Part shown: piece by piece, positions 18,656 to 27,236 of the stretch
Layout of the letters: each line of letters starts with the position of its first letter
How positions within the stretch are numbered: position 1 is the first letter of the stretch
Assembly (NCBI RefSeq): GCF_900101045.1
Contig: NZ_FNFN01000005.1
Coordinates: 372,001-436,000 of the forward strand
Length of the DNA stretch: 64,000 bases
Origin: Nocardioides sp. YR527
GTDB lineage: Bacteria; Actinomycetota; Actinomycetes; Propionibacteriales; Nocardioidaceae
Direction: 5' to 3'
Notes under the pieces: model-generated
Told to the model about the DNA's origin: nothing
Databases searched by the model: none
What the model saw: only the letters and a program-made list of their open reading frames with translations
Position numbers and translations under genes: made by a program

Positions 18656-20940
18656 AGGACCTGCGACTGCCGTTTCTCGGGGCCGGTGCGTGGGCGGGGG
18701 CGTTGGCCGGGCCGGTCGTGGTGGCCGGCGGACGGTCCGGGGTGGTTCTGCTGGTGGTGCTCGCTGTCGTCGTCGGCATCGGCGGTGGATGGGCCGTTCG
18801 GCAGCGTCGCCCGACGGCGCTGGCGCTGGTGCTGATGATCGCTGGGACCGCGGTCGTCGCGGGCCTGCACGCGGCCCGGGTCAGCGACAACCCGGTGGCG
18901 GACCTGGCCGAGCGCGAGGCGCAGGTGCGGGTGATCGCCACGGTCACGACCGACCCGAAGGAGGTACGCGGTCAGCACGCGACGTACCAGCTCCGGCGCG
19001 CCAGCGTGCGGGAGATCAGGGGCCGTGGGGTGGTCTACCGCCTGCGTACGCCGGTGGTCGTGCTCGGCGACGACGCCTGGGCGGACATCCCGCTGGGGGC
19101 GACGGTGTCGACGAACGGACGCCTGGCGAGGAGCGACTCGCACGAGGAGTCAGCTCTGCTGATCGCCGGTGAGCCGCGGGTCGTCTCCGGTCCGGGGTTC
19201 TGGTGGCGAGCCTCCGAGACGCTGCGTGGCTCGATCCGGGACGCGGTGGCACACCGGCCGCCCGACCAGGCAGCGCTGGTCCCGGCGCTGGTCGACGGCG
19301 ACGACACAGGCCTCTCCGACGACCTCGCGGACGACTTCCGCACGACCGGACTCACCCACCTGCTCGCGGTCTCGGGCACCAACCTGACCCTGGTGGTGGG
19401 GTTTCTGCTCATCGTGGCCCGCTGGGCCGGGGTGCGGGGGAGAGGGCTGTACGCCGTCGGCGTACTCGGCATCCTCGGGTTCATCGTGCTCGCCCGCACC
19501 GAGCCGAGCGTGGTGCGGGCCGCCGCGATGGGTGCGGTCGGGCTTCTGGCGATGACGCACAACGGACGCCAGCGAGCGCTGCGCGGGCTCGGTGCGGCGG
19601 TGATCGGGCTGCTGCTGATCGACCCGGGACTGGCGAGGTCGATCGGGTTCACCCTCTCGGTCCTGGCAACGGCCGGCATCCTGCTCTTCGGGCCGCCGTG
19701 GCGCGACGCCCTGAGGCGGTGGATGCCGCAGTGGTGCGCGGAGGCGATCGCGGTCCCGGCCGCGGCGCAGCTGGCATGCACTCCGGTGGTCGCCGCCATC
19801 TCCGGCCAGGTCAGCCTCGTCGCAGTGCTCGCCAACCTGCTCGTCGAGCCCGCTGTCGCTCCCGCGACGGTGCTTGGGCTCCTGGGAGGTCTGCTCGGGC
19901 TGGTCTGGGATCCGCTCGGCATGGTCGCCGGCACGATCGCGACCTGGTGCGTCGCCTGGATCATCGCGGTGGCTCGCTTCGGTGCCGGGCTGCCGACCGC
20001 GGAGGTCGGCTGGGCGACCGGGCCGCCCGCTCTGGCGGCGCTAGTGGTCCTCTGTGCCGCGATCGCCTTCCTGGCGCCTCGGATCCTGCGGCACCCGGTC
20101 ACCGGCGTGGCCGGGTGCCTGGTGCTGCTCGCGGTCGCGCTGGTGCGGCTGCCGAGCCCGGACTGGCCGCCGCCGGGGTGGGTGCTCGTGATGTGCGACG
20201 TGGGACAAGGAGACGCCCTGGTGGTGCGCACCGGGTCGGGCAGCGCCGTCGTCGTGGACGCCGGCCCCGATCCGGACCTCGTCGACGACTGTCTCGACCG
20301 CCTCGAGATCGAGGAGGTTCCGCTCGCCGTGATCACCCACTTCCACGCCGACCACGTCAACGGCGTCGAGGGCGTCTTCGCCGGTCGGCAGGTCCGTGAG
20401 CTGTGGACCTCACGGCTCCAGGACCCGCCCGAGGGCGTGCGGGTTCTCGGGGAGGCCGCCGGTGCGGCCGGGGTGGTCCCGGTCCCGGCTCCCTACGCGG
20501 CCACGACCACCATCGGCGAGGTGCGGATCCAGGTGCTCTGGCCGACGAGCGAGTCCGACACCCGCGGCCCCGGGGACGGCTCCACCGCCAACGACGCGAG
20601 CGTGGTCCTCCTCGTCGAGTCCCGCGGCCTGCGTCTGCTGCTGACCGGCGACATCGAGCCGGAGGGACAGGACCAGCTCGCCGACGACCTGGCCGAGCTC
20701 GACATCGACGTGCTCAAGGTGCCCCACCACGGCTCTCGCTACCAGGACCTCGACTGGCTGCGTACGCTGCGGGCGCAGGTCGCGCTCACTTCGGTCGGTG
20801 CCGGCAACGACTACGGCCATCCCGCCACAGCCACGGTCGAGGGGCTCGAGGAGAGCGGCACCGAGGTCTACCGCACCGATCGCGACGGCTCGGTCGCGGT
20901 CGTCGAGTCGGGAGGTGAGGTGGCCGTGGTGACGCGATAG
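18652..20940 (+). CDS. comEC: ComEC/Rec2 DNA uptake channel
   Basis: A 762-residue polytopic protein forming the channel for single-stranded DNA uptake. The GTG at 18652 overlaps the comEA stop (GTGA), giving translational coupling. Order: two or three N-terminal membrane helices with a soluble DUF4131-type domain (about 60-180), the competence domain with multiple helices (TGLTHLLAVSGTNLTLVVGF is a family signature), and a C-terminal MBL domain. The MBL domain keeps CDVGQGDALVV, THFHADHVNG, LLTGDIEPEGQ and VPHHGSRYQD, so its metal site looks intact. The gene appears complete, so DNA uptake is plausible, though pilus genes are not in the window. Confidence 0.93.
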   Translation: MKDLRLPFLGAGAWAGALAGPVVVAGGRSGVVLLVVLAVVVGIGGGWAVRQRRPTALALVLMIAGTAVVAGLHAARVSDNPVADLAEREAQVRVIATVTTDPKEVRGQHATYQLRRASVREIRGRGVVYRLRTPVVVLGDDAWADIPLGATVSTNGRLARSDSHEESALLIAGEPRVVSGPGFWWRASETLRGSIRDAVAHRPPDQAALVPALVDGDDTGLSDDLADDFRTTGLTHLLAVSGTNLTLVVGFLLIVARWAGVRGRGLYAVGVLGILGFIVLARTEPSVVRAAAMGAVGLLAMTHNGRQRALRGLGAAVIGLLLIDPGLARSIGFTLSVLATAGILLFGPPWRDALRRWMPQWCAEAIAVPAAAQLACTPVVAAISGQVSLVAVLANLLVEPAVAPATVLGLLGGLLGLVWDPLGMVAGTIATWCVAWIIAVARFGAGLPTAEVGWATGPPALAALVVLCAAIAFLAPRILRHPVTGVAGCLVLLAVALVRLPSPDWPPPGWVLVMCDVGQGDALVVRTGSGSAVVVDAGPDPDLVDDCLDRLEIEEVPLAVITHFHADHVNGVEGVFAGRQVRELWTSRLQDPPEGVRVLGEAAGAAGVVPVPAPYAATTTIGEVRIQVLWPTSESDTRGPGDGSTANDASVVLLVESRGLRLLLTGDIEPEGQDQLADDLAELDIDVLKVPHHGSRYQDLDWLRTLRAQVALTSVGAGNDYGHPATATVEGLEESGTEVYRTDRDGSVAVVESGGEVAVVTR

Positions 20941-21002
20941 TGTCTCGACCCGCTTCACGGCTTCGCAGGCTCAGCCGCTGCGCTCGCTCGACCTCCTCCC
21001 GT

Positions 21003-21026
21003 TTGCCCGGCGCAAGCGCCGGGCAA
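21003..21026. terminator. Perfect hairpin between comEC and holA
   Basis: TTGCCCGGCGC (21003-21013) and GCGCCGGGCAA (21016-21026) are exact reverse complements with a two-base centre. It lies 63 bases after the comEC stop and 37 bases before holA. It could end comEC transcription. Confidence 0.6.
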
Positions 21027-21062
21027 GGCTCGGATGTCGGTGCTGTGTGGGAGGGTTTGAGC

Positions 21063-22046
21063 ATGGCACGCACCGCCTCCGCTCCGAGTCCCACCGGCAA
21101 CCTGTCTGCCGCCGACGTCATGGGTCGGGTGACGCTGGTGACCGGCAAGGAGGAGTTCCTGGGGGAACGTACGGTCGCGTCGGCGAAGGCCGCGGTCAAG
21201 GCCTACGACGCCGAGGCGGAGGTCTCCGAGGCAACCGCCGCCGACCTGACGCTGGCGACGCTCGGCGAGCTGAGCGCACCGTCGCTCTTCTCGAGCATCC
21301 GCTGCGTGGTGGTGCGCAACCTGGAGAACCTGCCAGACGAGTCGGTCGCGGGCCTGGTGGAGTATGCCGGGATGCCGTCGGAGGAGGTAGCGCTCGTCCT
21401 CGTCCACGGCGGTGGGCAGAAGGGCAGCGGCACCCTCGCCAAGCTCCGCAAGCTCCCGAAGGTGACCGAGCACAAGTCCGTCGAGCTGAAGGGGCGCGAA
21501 TTCGGCAGCTTCGTGAAGGCCGAGCTGCGGCTGCACGGAGCGACCCTCGACGAGGAGGGCGCCGAGTTCCTGATCCAGGCCGTCGGCCAGGATCTCCGCG
21601 CCCTGTCCGCCGCGGCGAGTCAGCTCGCCAACGACAACGAGGCGAAGCGACTGGGCCTCGAGCACGTGAAGCAGTACTTCGGCGGCCGCGCCGAGGTGAA
21701 GAACTACGTGATCGCTGATGCGATCATCTCCGGAGACCGGGTCAAGGCCCTCGAGGAGATCCGCTGGGCCCTCGACACCGGCTCCTCCCCGGTCTACGTC
21801 CTCTCCGCCGTGGCCGGCCAGCTGCGCACCGTCGCCAACCACGTCGCCGGCATCCGAGACAGCGGCACCCCGCCCTGGAAGCAGAAGTCCATCGCCGGCC
21901 TGGCCCGCGGATGGTCCCGCGAAGGCATCGGCGAGGCCCTCCGCTCGGTCGCCCGAGCCGACGCCGACCTCAAGGGTGCCGCCAGCGACCCGGCGTACAC
22001 GCTTGAGCGTCTCGTCCTCACCATCGCCGCCCTCCGCCAGCGCTGA
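21063..22046 (+). CDS. holA: DNA polymerase III delta subunit
   Basis: A 327-residue clamp-loader subunit that opens the sliding clamp. VTLVTGKEEFLGERTVASAK and LTLATLGELSAPSLFSSIRCVVVRNLENL match the N-terminal AAA-like domain, which lacks a true Walker A in this family. DLRALSAAASQLAND and FGGRAEVKNYVIADAIISGD are typical of domain II, and the all-helical C-terminus completes a normal length. The ATG at 21063 is used. A 156-bp array of 21-bp repeats begins 4 bases after the stop. Confidence 0.9.
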   Translation: MARTASAPSPTGNLSAADVMGRVTLVTGKEEFLGERTVASAKAAVKAYDAEAEVSEATAADLTLATLGELSAPSLFSSIRCVVVRNLENLPDESVAGLVEYAGMPSEEVALVLVHGGGQKGSGTLAKLRKLPKVTEHKSVELKGREFGSFVKAELRLHGATLDEEGAEFLIQAVGQDLRALSAAASQLANDNEAKRLGLEHVKQYFGGRAEVKNYVIADAIISGDRVKALEEIRWALDTGSSPVYVLSAVAGQLRTVANHVAGIRDSGTPPWKQKSIAGLARGWSREGIGEALRSVARADADLKGAASDPAYTLERLVLTIAALRQR

Positions 22047-22050
22047 CCCC

Positions 22051-22206
22051 GCCGAGGCGTCACCCCGGTCGGCCGAGGCGTCACCCCGGTCGGCCGAGAC
22101 GGCAGTGAGATGCCTTCTCGGCCGACGTACGTGACGTCTCGACCAGCGCGAGCGACACCTCGGCCGACGCAAGTGACGTCTCGACCGACGTACGTGACTT
22201 CTCGGC
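22051..22206. repeat. Array A: 21-bp repeats arranged as a giant hairpin
   Basis: The array starts with two identical units (22051-22071, 22072-22092) of the form GCCGAGRCGTC, six variable bases, GTCG. A third unit forms the turn: GCCGAGACGGCA pairs with TGCCTTCTCGGC around GTGAGA. Four further units then follow in reverse orientation to CTCGGC at 22206. The total is 156 bp, the same length as Array B at 56647-56802. The array fills the gap between convergent holA and rpsT. Confidence 0.88.
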
Positions 22207-22214
22207 AAATGCGA

Positions 22215-22242
22215 AAGCCCCCGTCGCGGAGGACGGGGGCTT
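22215..22242. terminator. Bidirectional terminator between holA and rpsT
   Basis: AAGCCCCCGTC (22215-22225) pairs with GACGGGGGCTT (22232-22242) around GCGGAG. It lies 15 bases beyond the rpsT stop on the minus strand and can also serve holA on the plus strand. Confidence 0.8.
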
Positions 22243-22256
22243 CGGTGGGGCTTACC

Positions 22257-22517
22257 TCAGAGGGAGGAAGCCTTCTTGGCGATCGCCGACTTGCGGTTGG
22301 CGGCCTGGTTCTTGTGGATGACGCCCTTGGAGACGGCCTTGTCGAGCTTCTTGGTGGCGACCTTGGCGGTCTCGACCGCAGCATCCTTCTCGCCGGCCTC
22401 GGCGGCGGCGTGGAACTTGCGGATGACGGTCTTGAGCTCGCTCTTGACGGCCTTGTTGCGCTCGTGCGCCTTCTCGTTCTGCTTGTTGCGCTTGATCTGC
22501 GACTTGATGTTCGCCAT
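22257..22517 (-). CDS. rpsT: 30S ribosomal protein S20
   Basis: An 86-residue primary 16S rRNA-binding protein. The start MANIKSQIKRNKQNEKA and the lysine-rich helical sequence ending IAKKASSL are diagnostic. The ATG at 22517 is taken because it gives the invariant MANIKSQ start. The gene is convergent with holA and divergent from the acyl-CoA synthetase gene, and stands alone as usual. Confidence 0.96.
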   Translation of the reverse strand: MANIKSQIKRNKQNEKAHERNKAVKSELKTVIRKFHAAAEAGEKDAAVETAKVATKKLDKAVSKGVIHKNQAANRKSAIAKKASSL

Positions 22518-22826
22518 GGGTGAATGATCTCCAGTGCTTCGACGTGTGGTGGTGCGAGCTCTCAATCCGGCCCCTCGGGGAAATGAGAGGGGAGAGGCCT
22601 ACGCGAACACGCTTGCGGTCAAGATTACAGACTCGCGTGGTTTGGCCTCAAATCGCCGTACCTCACCTAGCTACTCCGGGGTAGGCTGTCGTGATCTCGG
22701 TCACGAGATTTCCGGCGGAACCCCCTGTTGCGGCTCGGCTCCAGCGTCTAGGGTCCCCCGCGCGGTCCCTCTCGTGCTTACCGCCCACCGTTCACCCCCA
22801 CGCACACACTGCAGGCCAGGAGAATC
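22518..22826. promoter_or_regulatory. Divergent rpsT / acyl-CoA synthetase control region
   Basis: On the minus strand TTGACC (22617-22622) and TAGGCC (22596-22601) are a possible rpsT promoter, with a short 15-base spacer. The rpsT leader can form CCCCTC/GAGGGG. On the plus strand TAGGCT (22682-22687) is a possible -10 for the acyl-CoA synthetase. CGTGA-TCTCGG-TCACG (22690-22705) has the GTGA-N6-TCAC form of a CRP/GlxR-family site just downstream of that box, where a bound repressor would block transcription. Confidence 0.4.
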
Positions 22827-24686
22827 ATGCCGACCCAGTCCGCGACCGATCTCGCATTCCTCGACGAGATGCCGGCGAACTTCGCCCTTCACTTCCTCAA
22901 CCGGGTCAAGGCCACCCCGAATGCGGAGGCGTTCCGCTATCCCGTGGTCGGCTCGACGACCGATGCAGGCGGGGAGGAGTGGAAGTCGCTGACCTGGAAG
23001 GAGGCCAGCGACCTGGCCAGCCGCCTCGCCGCGGGCCTGGTCTCGCTCGGCCTCGAGCTCGAGCAGCGGGTCGGCATCGCCTCGACCACCCGCTACGAGT
23101 GGATCATCGCCGACCTCGCGGTGATGCTCGCCGGCGGCGCCACCACGACGGTCTACCCGACGACCAACGTCGAGGACACCGCCTACATCCTCGGCGACGC
23201 CGGGTGCCGCTTCGTCTTCGCCGAGGACGACGGCCAGCTCGCCAAGATCGCCGAGAAGGCCGCCGACCTGCCCGAGATCGTCAAGGTCATCACCTTCGAC
23301 GGGGCCACCGACGGTGAGCGGGTCATCGGCCTGGACGACCTGGCCGCGATCGGCGACAAGTACCTCGCCGACCACCCGGACGTGATCGAGGAGACCGCCG
23401 CCAAGATCACCCCGGACCACCTGGCCACGCTGGTCTACACCTCGGGCACCACCGGCCGGCCGAAGGGCGTGCGCCTGCTCCACCGCGCGTGGGTCTACGA
23501 GGGCGAGGCCGTCCGGGTGCAGGGCGACGTGCTCGGCCCCGACGACCTGCAGTTCCTGTGGCTGCCGATGTCCCACGTGTTCGGCAAGGTGCTGCTCTCG
23601 ATCCAGATCGCCTGCGGCTTCCCGACCGCGATCGACGGCCGGATGGACAAGATCGTCGACAACCTGGCGATCGTGAAGCCGACCTTCATGGGCGCGGCCC
23701 CGCGCATCTTCGAGAAGGTCCACGCCAAGATCACGATGATGGTCGAGAACGACGGTGGCGTGAAGAAGAAGCTCTTCGACGCCGCCTTCGCCAACGGCAT
23801 CGCCCGCGACCGGCTGCAGCGCGAGGGCAAGTCCGTGCCGACCACCATGGCTCTCAAGCACGCGGTGCTCGACAAGCTCGTGCTCGGCAAGGTCCGTGAC
23901 CGGTTCGGTGGGCGCGTACGTTTCTTCATCTCCGGCTCCGCCCCGCTCAACCGCGACATCGCCGAGTGGTTCCGCGCCGCCGGGATCCTGATCATGGAGG
24001 GCTACGGCTCGACGGAGAACGCCGCGGGCGCGGCCGTCGGCACTCTGACGGAGAACAAGCTCGGCACCGTCGGCAAGGCGTTCCCGGGCAGCGAGGTGAA
24101 GATCGGCGAGAACGACGAGCTGCTCATCCGCGGCCCGCACGTGATGCCGGGCTACCACAACCTGCCCGAGGAGACCGCCAAGGCGCTCGACGCCGAGGGC
24201 TGGTACCACACCGGTGACAAGGCCTCGATCGACGAAGAGGGTTACATCACCATCACCGGCCGGATCAAGGAGCTCTTCAAGACCTCGGGCGGCAAGTACG
24301 TCGCGCCGCCGGCGATCGAGTCGAAGTTCGCCGCGCTGTGCCCCTACACCAGCCAGTTCCTCGTCTTCGGTGCCAACCGCAACTTCGTCAGCGCGCTGAT
24401 CGCGCTCGACCCCGAGGCGATCGGCGCCTGGGGCGCGGCCAACGGGCTGGAGGGGAAGTCCTACGAGGAGATCGTCACCTCGCCGCAGGTCCGCGAGCTG
24501 ATCGGCGGCTACGTCGACGAGCTCAACGCGAGCCTCAACCGCTGGGAGACCATCAAGAAGTGGGAGATCCTCGAGCACGACCTGACCGTCGAGGGCGGTG
24601 AGCTGACCCCGTCGCTGAAGGTGAAGCGCAACGTCGTCGAGGCGAAGGAGCAGGCGCGGATCGACGCGTTCTACGCCGGATCCTGA
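22827..24686 (+). CDS. Long-chain fatty acid CoA ligase (AMP-forming)
   Basis: A 619-residue adenylate-forming enzyme activating fatty acids to acyl-CoA. The P-loop motif is YTSGTTGRPKGVRLLH, the A5 motif GYGSTENAAGAAVG, and the A7/A8 core GWYHTGDKASIDEEGYITITGR followed by KELFKTSGGKYVAP. It resembles FadD15-type synthetases of actinobacteria. It starts at ATG 22827 after CAGGAG. A possible CRP-type site lies upstream. Its 3' end overlaps a convergent gene by 16 bases. Confidence 0.93.
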   Translation: MPTQSATDLAFLDEMPANFALHFLNRVKATPNAEAFRYPVVGSTTDAGGEEWKSLTWKEASDLASRLAAGLVSLGLELEQRVGIASTTRYEWIIADLAVMLAGGATTTVYPTTNVEDTAYILGDAGCRFVFAEDDGQLAKIAEKAADLPEIVKVITFDGATDGERVIGLDDLAAIGDKYLADHPDVIEETAAKITPDHLATLVYTSGTTGRPKGVRLLHRAWVYEGEAVRVQGDVLGPDDLQFLWLPMSHVFGKVLLSIQIACGFPTAIDGRMDKIVDNLAIVKPTFMGAAPRIFEKVHAKITMMVENDGGVKKKLFDAAFANGIARDRLQREGKSVPTTMALKHAVLDKLVLGKVRDRFGGRVRFFISGSAPLNRDIAEWFRAAGILIMEGYGSTENAAGAAVGTLTENKLGTVGKAFPGSEVKIGENDELLIRGPHVMPGYHNLPEETAKALDAEGWYHTGDKASIDEEGYITITGRIKELFKTSGGKYVAPPAIESKFAALCPYTSQFLVFGANRNFVSALIALDPEAIGAWGAANGLEGKSYEEIVTSPQVRELIGGYVDELNASLNRWETIKKWEILEHDLTVEGGELTPSLKVKRNVVEAKEQARIDAFYAGS

Positions 24687-25633
24687 GCCTCCTGGTCCCA
24701 GCCCTGGCGCTCAGCCAGCCAGTCCAGACACACCTCGCCCTGCCACCGCTGCATCCTGCGGAGGTGGGGCGAGGTCGTCTTGACCGGCTGGTCGGCGGCG
24801 GCCAGGAAGTAGCCGGCGAAGAGGGCCAGCACGGAGTCGATGGCCTCCGGTGCGGCCTGCGACAGCAGCGGATGGGTGGCCAGGAACGACTCGGCGTCGA
24901 GGCCGTCGCCGCGCGGCCCGACCAGCAGCAGGAGCGAGTCGATCCACGCGGCGCCGAGGACCGGCCAGGTCCACTCGACCAGCAGGACGCCACCGTCGGG
25001 TCGGATGCGGACGGTGTCGTCGCGTACGTCCAGATGGACCAGCGTCTCGCCGGCGGTGTGCTCCGCGAAACCCGCGGCCAGGGAGGCCGCCTGGTCGGCA
25101 TGCGGGTAGCCGCCTACCCGGTCCCACAGCCCCGGGTAGGCGGCGTGCTCCTCGGCGAAGGTCGGCCAGCCCATGCCCGGTGCGGGGGTGAGCGCGGCGG
25201 CGGTCTCGACCAGCGCCTGCGCGACGAGCTCGAGATCGGCGGCGGTCCACGGCCTCGAGGGCAGCCGCGCCTCGACGTGCTCGAAGGCCAGGACGACCCA
25301 CTCGCCGTCGTCGAACCACTTCAGCTTCGGGGCGGGGACCCAACCGGCGAGCTTCTTCAGCTTCGCGGCCTCCTCGCGGTAGAGCGCCGCGGAGTCGCGT
25401 TGGGCCTTCGCGGAGGCCGCCTTCACGAAGTGCTGGGAGCCGTCCTGGCAGGTCAGCACTGAGGCGAACCCCGGCGTGAACCCGGCGCCCTGTGACTCCG
25501 CCGAGACCACGGACCCGCCGCCGAGCCGCTTCTCGATCGAGGACCGCAGGAACGGGGGCAGATGTGCCCACTCGAGGCGGCGGGCGGTCTGTCCGTGCGG
25601 GATGTTCGTCGGGATCGCGGTCACGACGAACAT
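24671..25633 (-). CDS. Phosphotransferase (aminoglycoside phosphotransferase-like) family protein
   Basis: A 320-residue protein with a kinase-like fold of the APH family. The N-terminal lobe has QGAGFTPGFASVLTCQDG and HFVKAASAK (candidate ATP lysine). The catalytic loop appears as LVHLDVRDDTVRI, close to the HxDxxxxN pattern but with Thr where Asn is usual. The metal-binding DxD/DW segment reads LLVEWTWPVLGAAW with Glu. These changes leave catalytic competence uncertain. The substrate is unknown. The gene overlaps the end of the acyl-CoA synthetase gene tail to tail. Confidence 0.7.
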   Translation of the reverse strand: MFVVTAIPTNIPHGQTARRLEWAHLPPFLRSSIEKRLGGGSVVSAESQGAGFTPGFASVLTCQDGSQHFVKAASAKAQRDSAALYREEAAKLKKLAGWVPAPKLKWFDDGEWVVLAFEHVEARLPSRPWTAADLELVAQALVETAAALTPAPGMGWPTFAEEHAAYPGLWDRVGGYPHADQAASLAAGFAEHTAGETLVHLDVRDDTVRIRPDGGVLLVEWTWPVLGAAWIDSLLLLVGPRGDGLDAESFLATHPLLSQAAPEAIDSVLALFAGYFLAAADQPVKTTSPHLRRMQRWQGEVCLDWLAERQGWDQEAQDPA

Positions 25634-25658
25634 CCTTGTGTACGCCGCCCCGGACGCG

Positions 25659-26723
25659 CTACTGAGACATCGGTGGCTGGTCGAACTCCCCGGCGGTCTT
25701 GCCGGTGTCCACGTCCCAGGCGGCCACGCCGGCCTCGGGCGAGGCGGTGTAGAGGGTCGTGCCGTCGGGGCTGAAGATGACGTTCGACCCTACGGGCGCA
25801 GTTCGGGTGACGTCACGGGTCGCGCCTGCACCGCCAAGCGCTCTGGGCGCCCAGAGCTGCAGCCGGGTCTCATCGATCTGCGGGCCGTCGCCACCGTTGC
25901 CCGCTGCGGCGAGCGAGCGAGAGTCCGGAGAGAACGCGATCGCGGCGGCGTCGAAACCGGGGAGGCTCTCCACCGCCTTGAACGTCTTGGCGTCCCAGAT
26001 GGTGGGAGATCCGCTGGTGGTCACCCCGGCGATCCAGCGCCCGTCCGGGCTCCAGACCGGGTCGGCGCCGCCCGCGGCCGCGACGGTGCCGACCTCGTCG
26101 CCCGACTCGGCCTCGAGGACCGAGACGCTGTCGCCGGAGGCAACCGCCACCAGGTCGCCGTCGGGGCTGAACGAGATCGATCCGATCCCGTTGTCGAGAT
26201 CGGTGCTCGCCACCTCGTCGCCGTCCTCGACCGACCAGATGATCAGGTCACCCTCGAGCCCGGCGCCGGCCACGAGCCGACCGTCGGGGCTGAACGCGAT
26301 CTCGCCGACCGGGCTCGCGTCGGTGACCTTCGGGTTCGGCAGACCTTCGAGCCGCTGGACCTCCTCGTCGCCGTCGACCTCGACCAGCGCGATGTCCGAG
26401 CAGCCGACCTTCCTCGCGACCAGCGTGAGGTCGGAGGTGATGGCTGCATAGCCGGTCTCGGAGACCGTCTCGTACGCACCGCCGGCGGCGCCCCAGCGGC
26501 AGGTGCCGTCGGTGCAGCTGGCCACGATCTGCTGCCCGTCGGTGGCCAGCGAGCCGGCCACGAGCCGGCTCGGCATGACCGCGGCGGCCAGGCTGATCGG
26601 GGTCGTCCCGAGCGAGGAGATGTCGCAGCCGTCCCGGTCGGGGTCGCCGGCGCACCCGGCCAGGAGCGCGGCGGCGAGCACGCCGACGATCGGGACGCTG
26701 AGGACGTACGTTCGGGGTTTCAT
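25659..26723 (-). CDS. WD40/beta-propeller lipoprotein
   Basis: A 354-residue predicted lipoprotein. The signal peptide ends in the lipobox LLAGC (Cys24), so it should be anchored outside the membrane. At least five repeats carry the WD40-like FSPDG signature (EIAFSPDGRLVAGAG, SISFSPDGDLVAVAS, PVWSPDGRWIAGV, AIAFSPDSRSLAAAG, VIFSPDGTTLYTAS), giving a beta-propeller. It starts 15 bases after the 165-residue protein that ends the effector cluster, so it is probably in the same operon. A scaffold or accessory role is inferred. Confidence 0.82.
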   Translation of the reverse strand: MKPRTYVLSVPIVGVLAAALLAGCAGDPDRDGCDISSLGTTPISLAAAVMPSRLVAGSLATDGQQIVASCTDGTCRWGAAGGAYETVSETGYAAITSDLTLVARKVGCSDIALVEVDGDEEVQRLEGLPNPKVTDASPVGEIAFSPDGRLVAGAGLEGDLIIWSVEDGDEVASTDLDNGIGSISFSPDGDLVAVASGDSVSVLEAESGDEVGTVAAAGGADPVWSPDGRWIAGVTTSGSPTIWDAKTFKAVESLPGFDAAAIAFSPDSRSLAAAGNGGDGPQIDETRLQLWAPRALGGAGATRDVTRTAPVGSNVIFSPDGTTLYTASPEAGVAAWDVDTGKTAGEFDQPPMSQ

Positions 26724-26738
26724 CGGTCCTTCTCGGGA

Positions 26739-27236
26739 TCAGGCGAACGAGGTGGCGTCGAAGTGGACGACGGTGCCGTCGGTGCAGGTGAGGCGGTCGA
26801 GTCGACGGCCTCCGGTCTCGACGAGGTCCTGGCGGTCGCGGACCTTGTCGAGTGCTCGGAGCATGTCGTACTCGTCGTTGATACGCAGCACCGACCACGG
26901 ATGTTGCTCGCTGCCGTCGCCGGTGGAGCGGATGCTGCGCAGCGCGGCCCGCGCGACCTGGCGCTCGCGCGCCGCGGCCCGATCATCCCCGGATCCCGCC
27001 AGCGCGGTGGCCATCCGCAGATGCGCCGAGGGGCTGAAGATCGCCCCCGGCATGGCCCGCTTCAGCTCGGCGGCGGTTGCGGCGTACGACCCCGCGGCGA
27101 GCAGCCTGTCGACCGAGTCGAGGTCGAGGTCGGGGGTGAAGCCTGCCGAGCCGCGGACCGCGCGGCGAAGCGGCCCGAGCGTCTCGGGGCCGGGATCGTC
27201 GAGGTAGGCGGTGACCAGATCGGCGTACGTCGTCAT
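26739..27236 (-). CDS. 165-residue partner protein, copy B (DUF4919-like)
   Basis: Unknown function. It begins MTTYADLVTAYLDDPGPETL and is a close paralogue of the 165-residue protein at 28303-28800. The end (HPWSVLRINDEYDMLRAL, QDLVETGG, VVHFDAT) loosely resembles DUF4919 (DEY...L, QSLVE, YFDI), a call made from memory of the family. There is no signal peptide or membrane segment. Its ATG overlaps the stop of the metallopeptidase gene upstream by 4 bases, so the two are translationally coupled. Pairing one-to-one with each effector suggests an immunity or chaperone role, which is inference. Confidence 0.75.
   Translation of the reverse strand: MTTYADLVTAYLDDPGPETLGPLRRAVRGSAGFTPDLDLDSVDRLLAAGSYAATAAELKRAMPGAIFSPSAHLRMATALAGSGDDRAAARERQVARAALRSIRSTGDGSEQHPWSVLRINDEYDMLRALDKVRDRQDLVETGGRRLDRLTCTDGTVVHFDATSFA

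Noticed and set aside
20941..20999. A fourth copy of the 49-bp repeat after comEC
   Set aside because: GTCTCGACCCGCTTCACGG and GCTCGACC resemble the element's ends, but the palindromic core is missing, so it is at best a degenerate or different repeat.
22051..22206. CRISPR array
   Set aside because: The units are 21 bp with only about six variable bases, the second half is inverted, and no cas genes are present.
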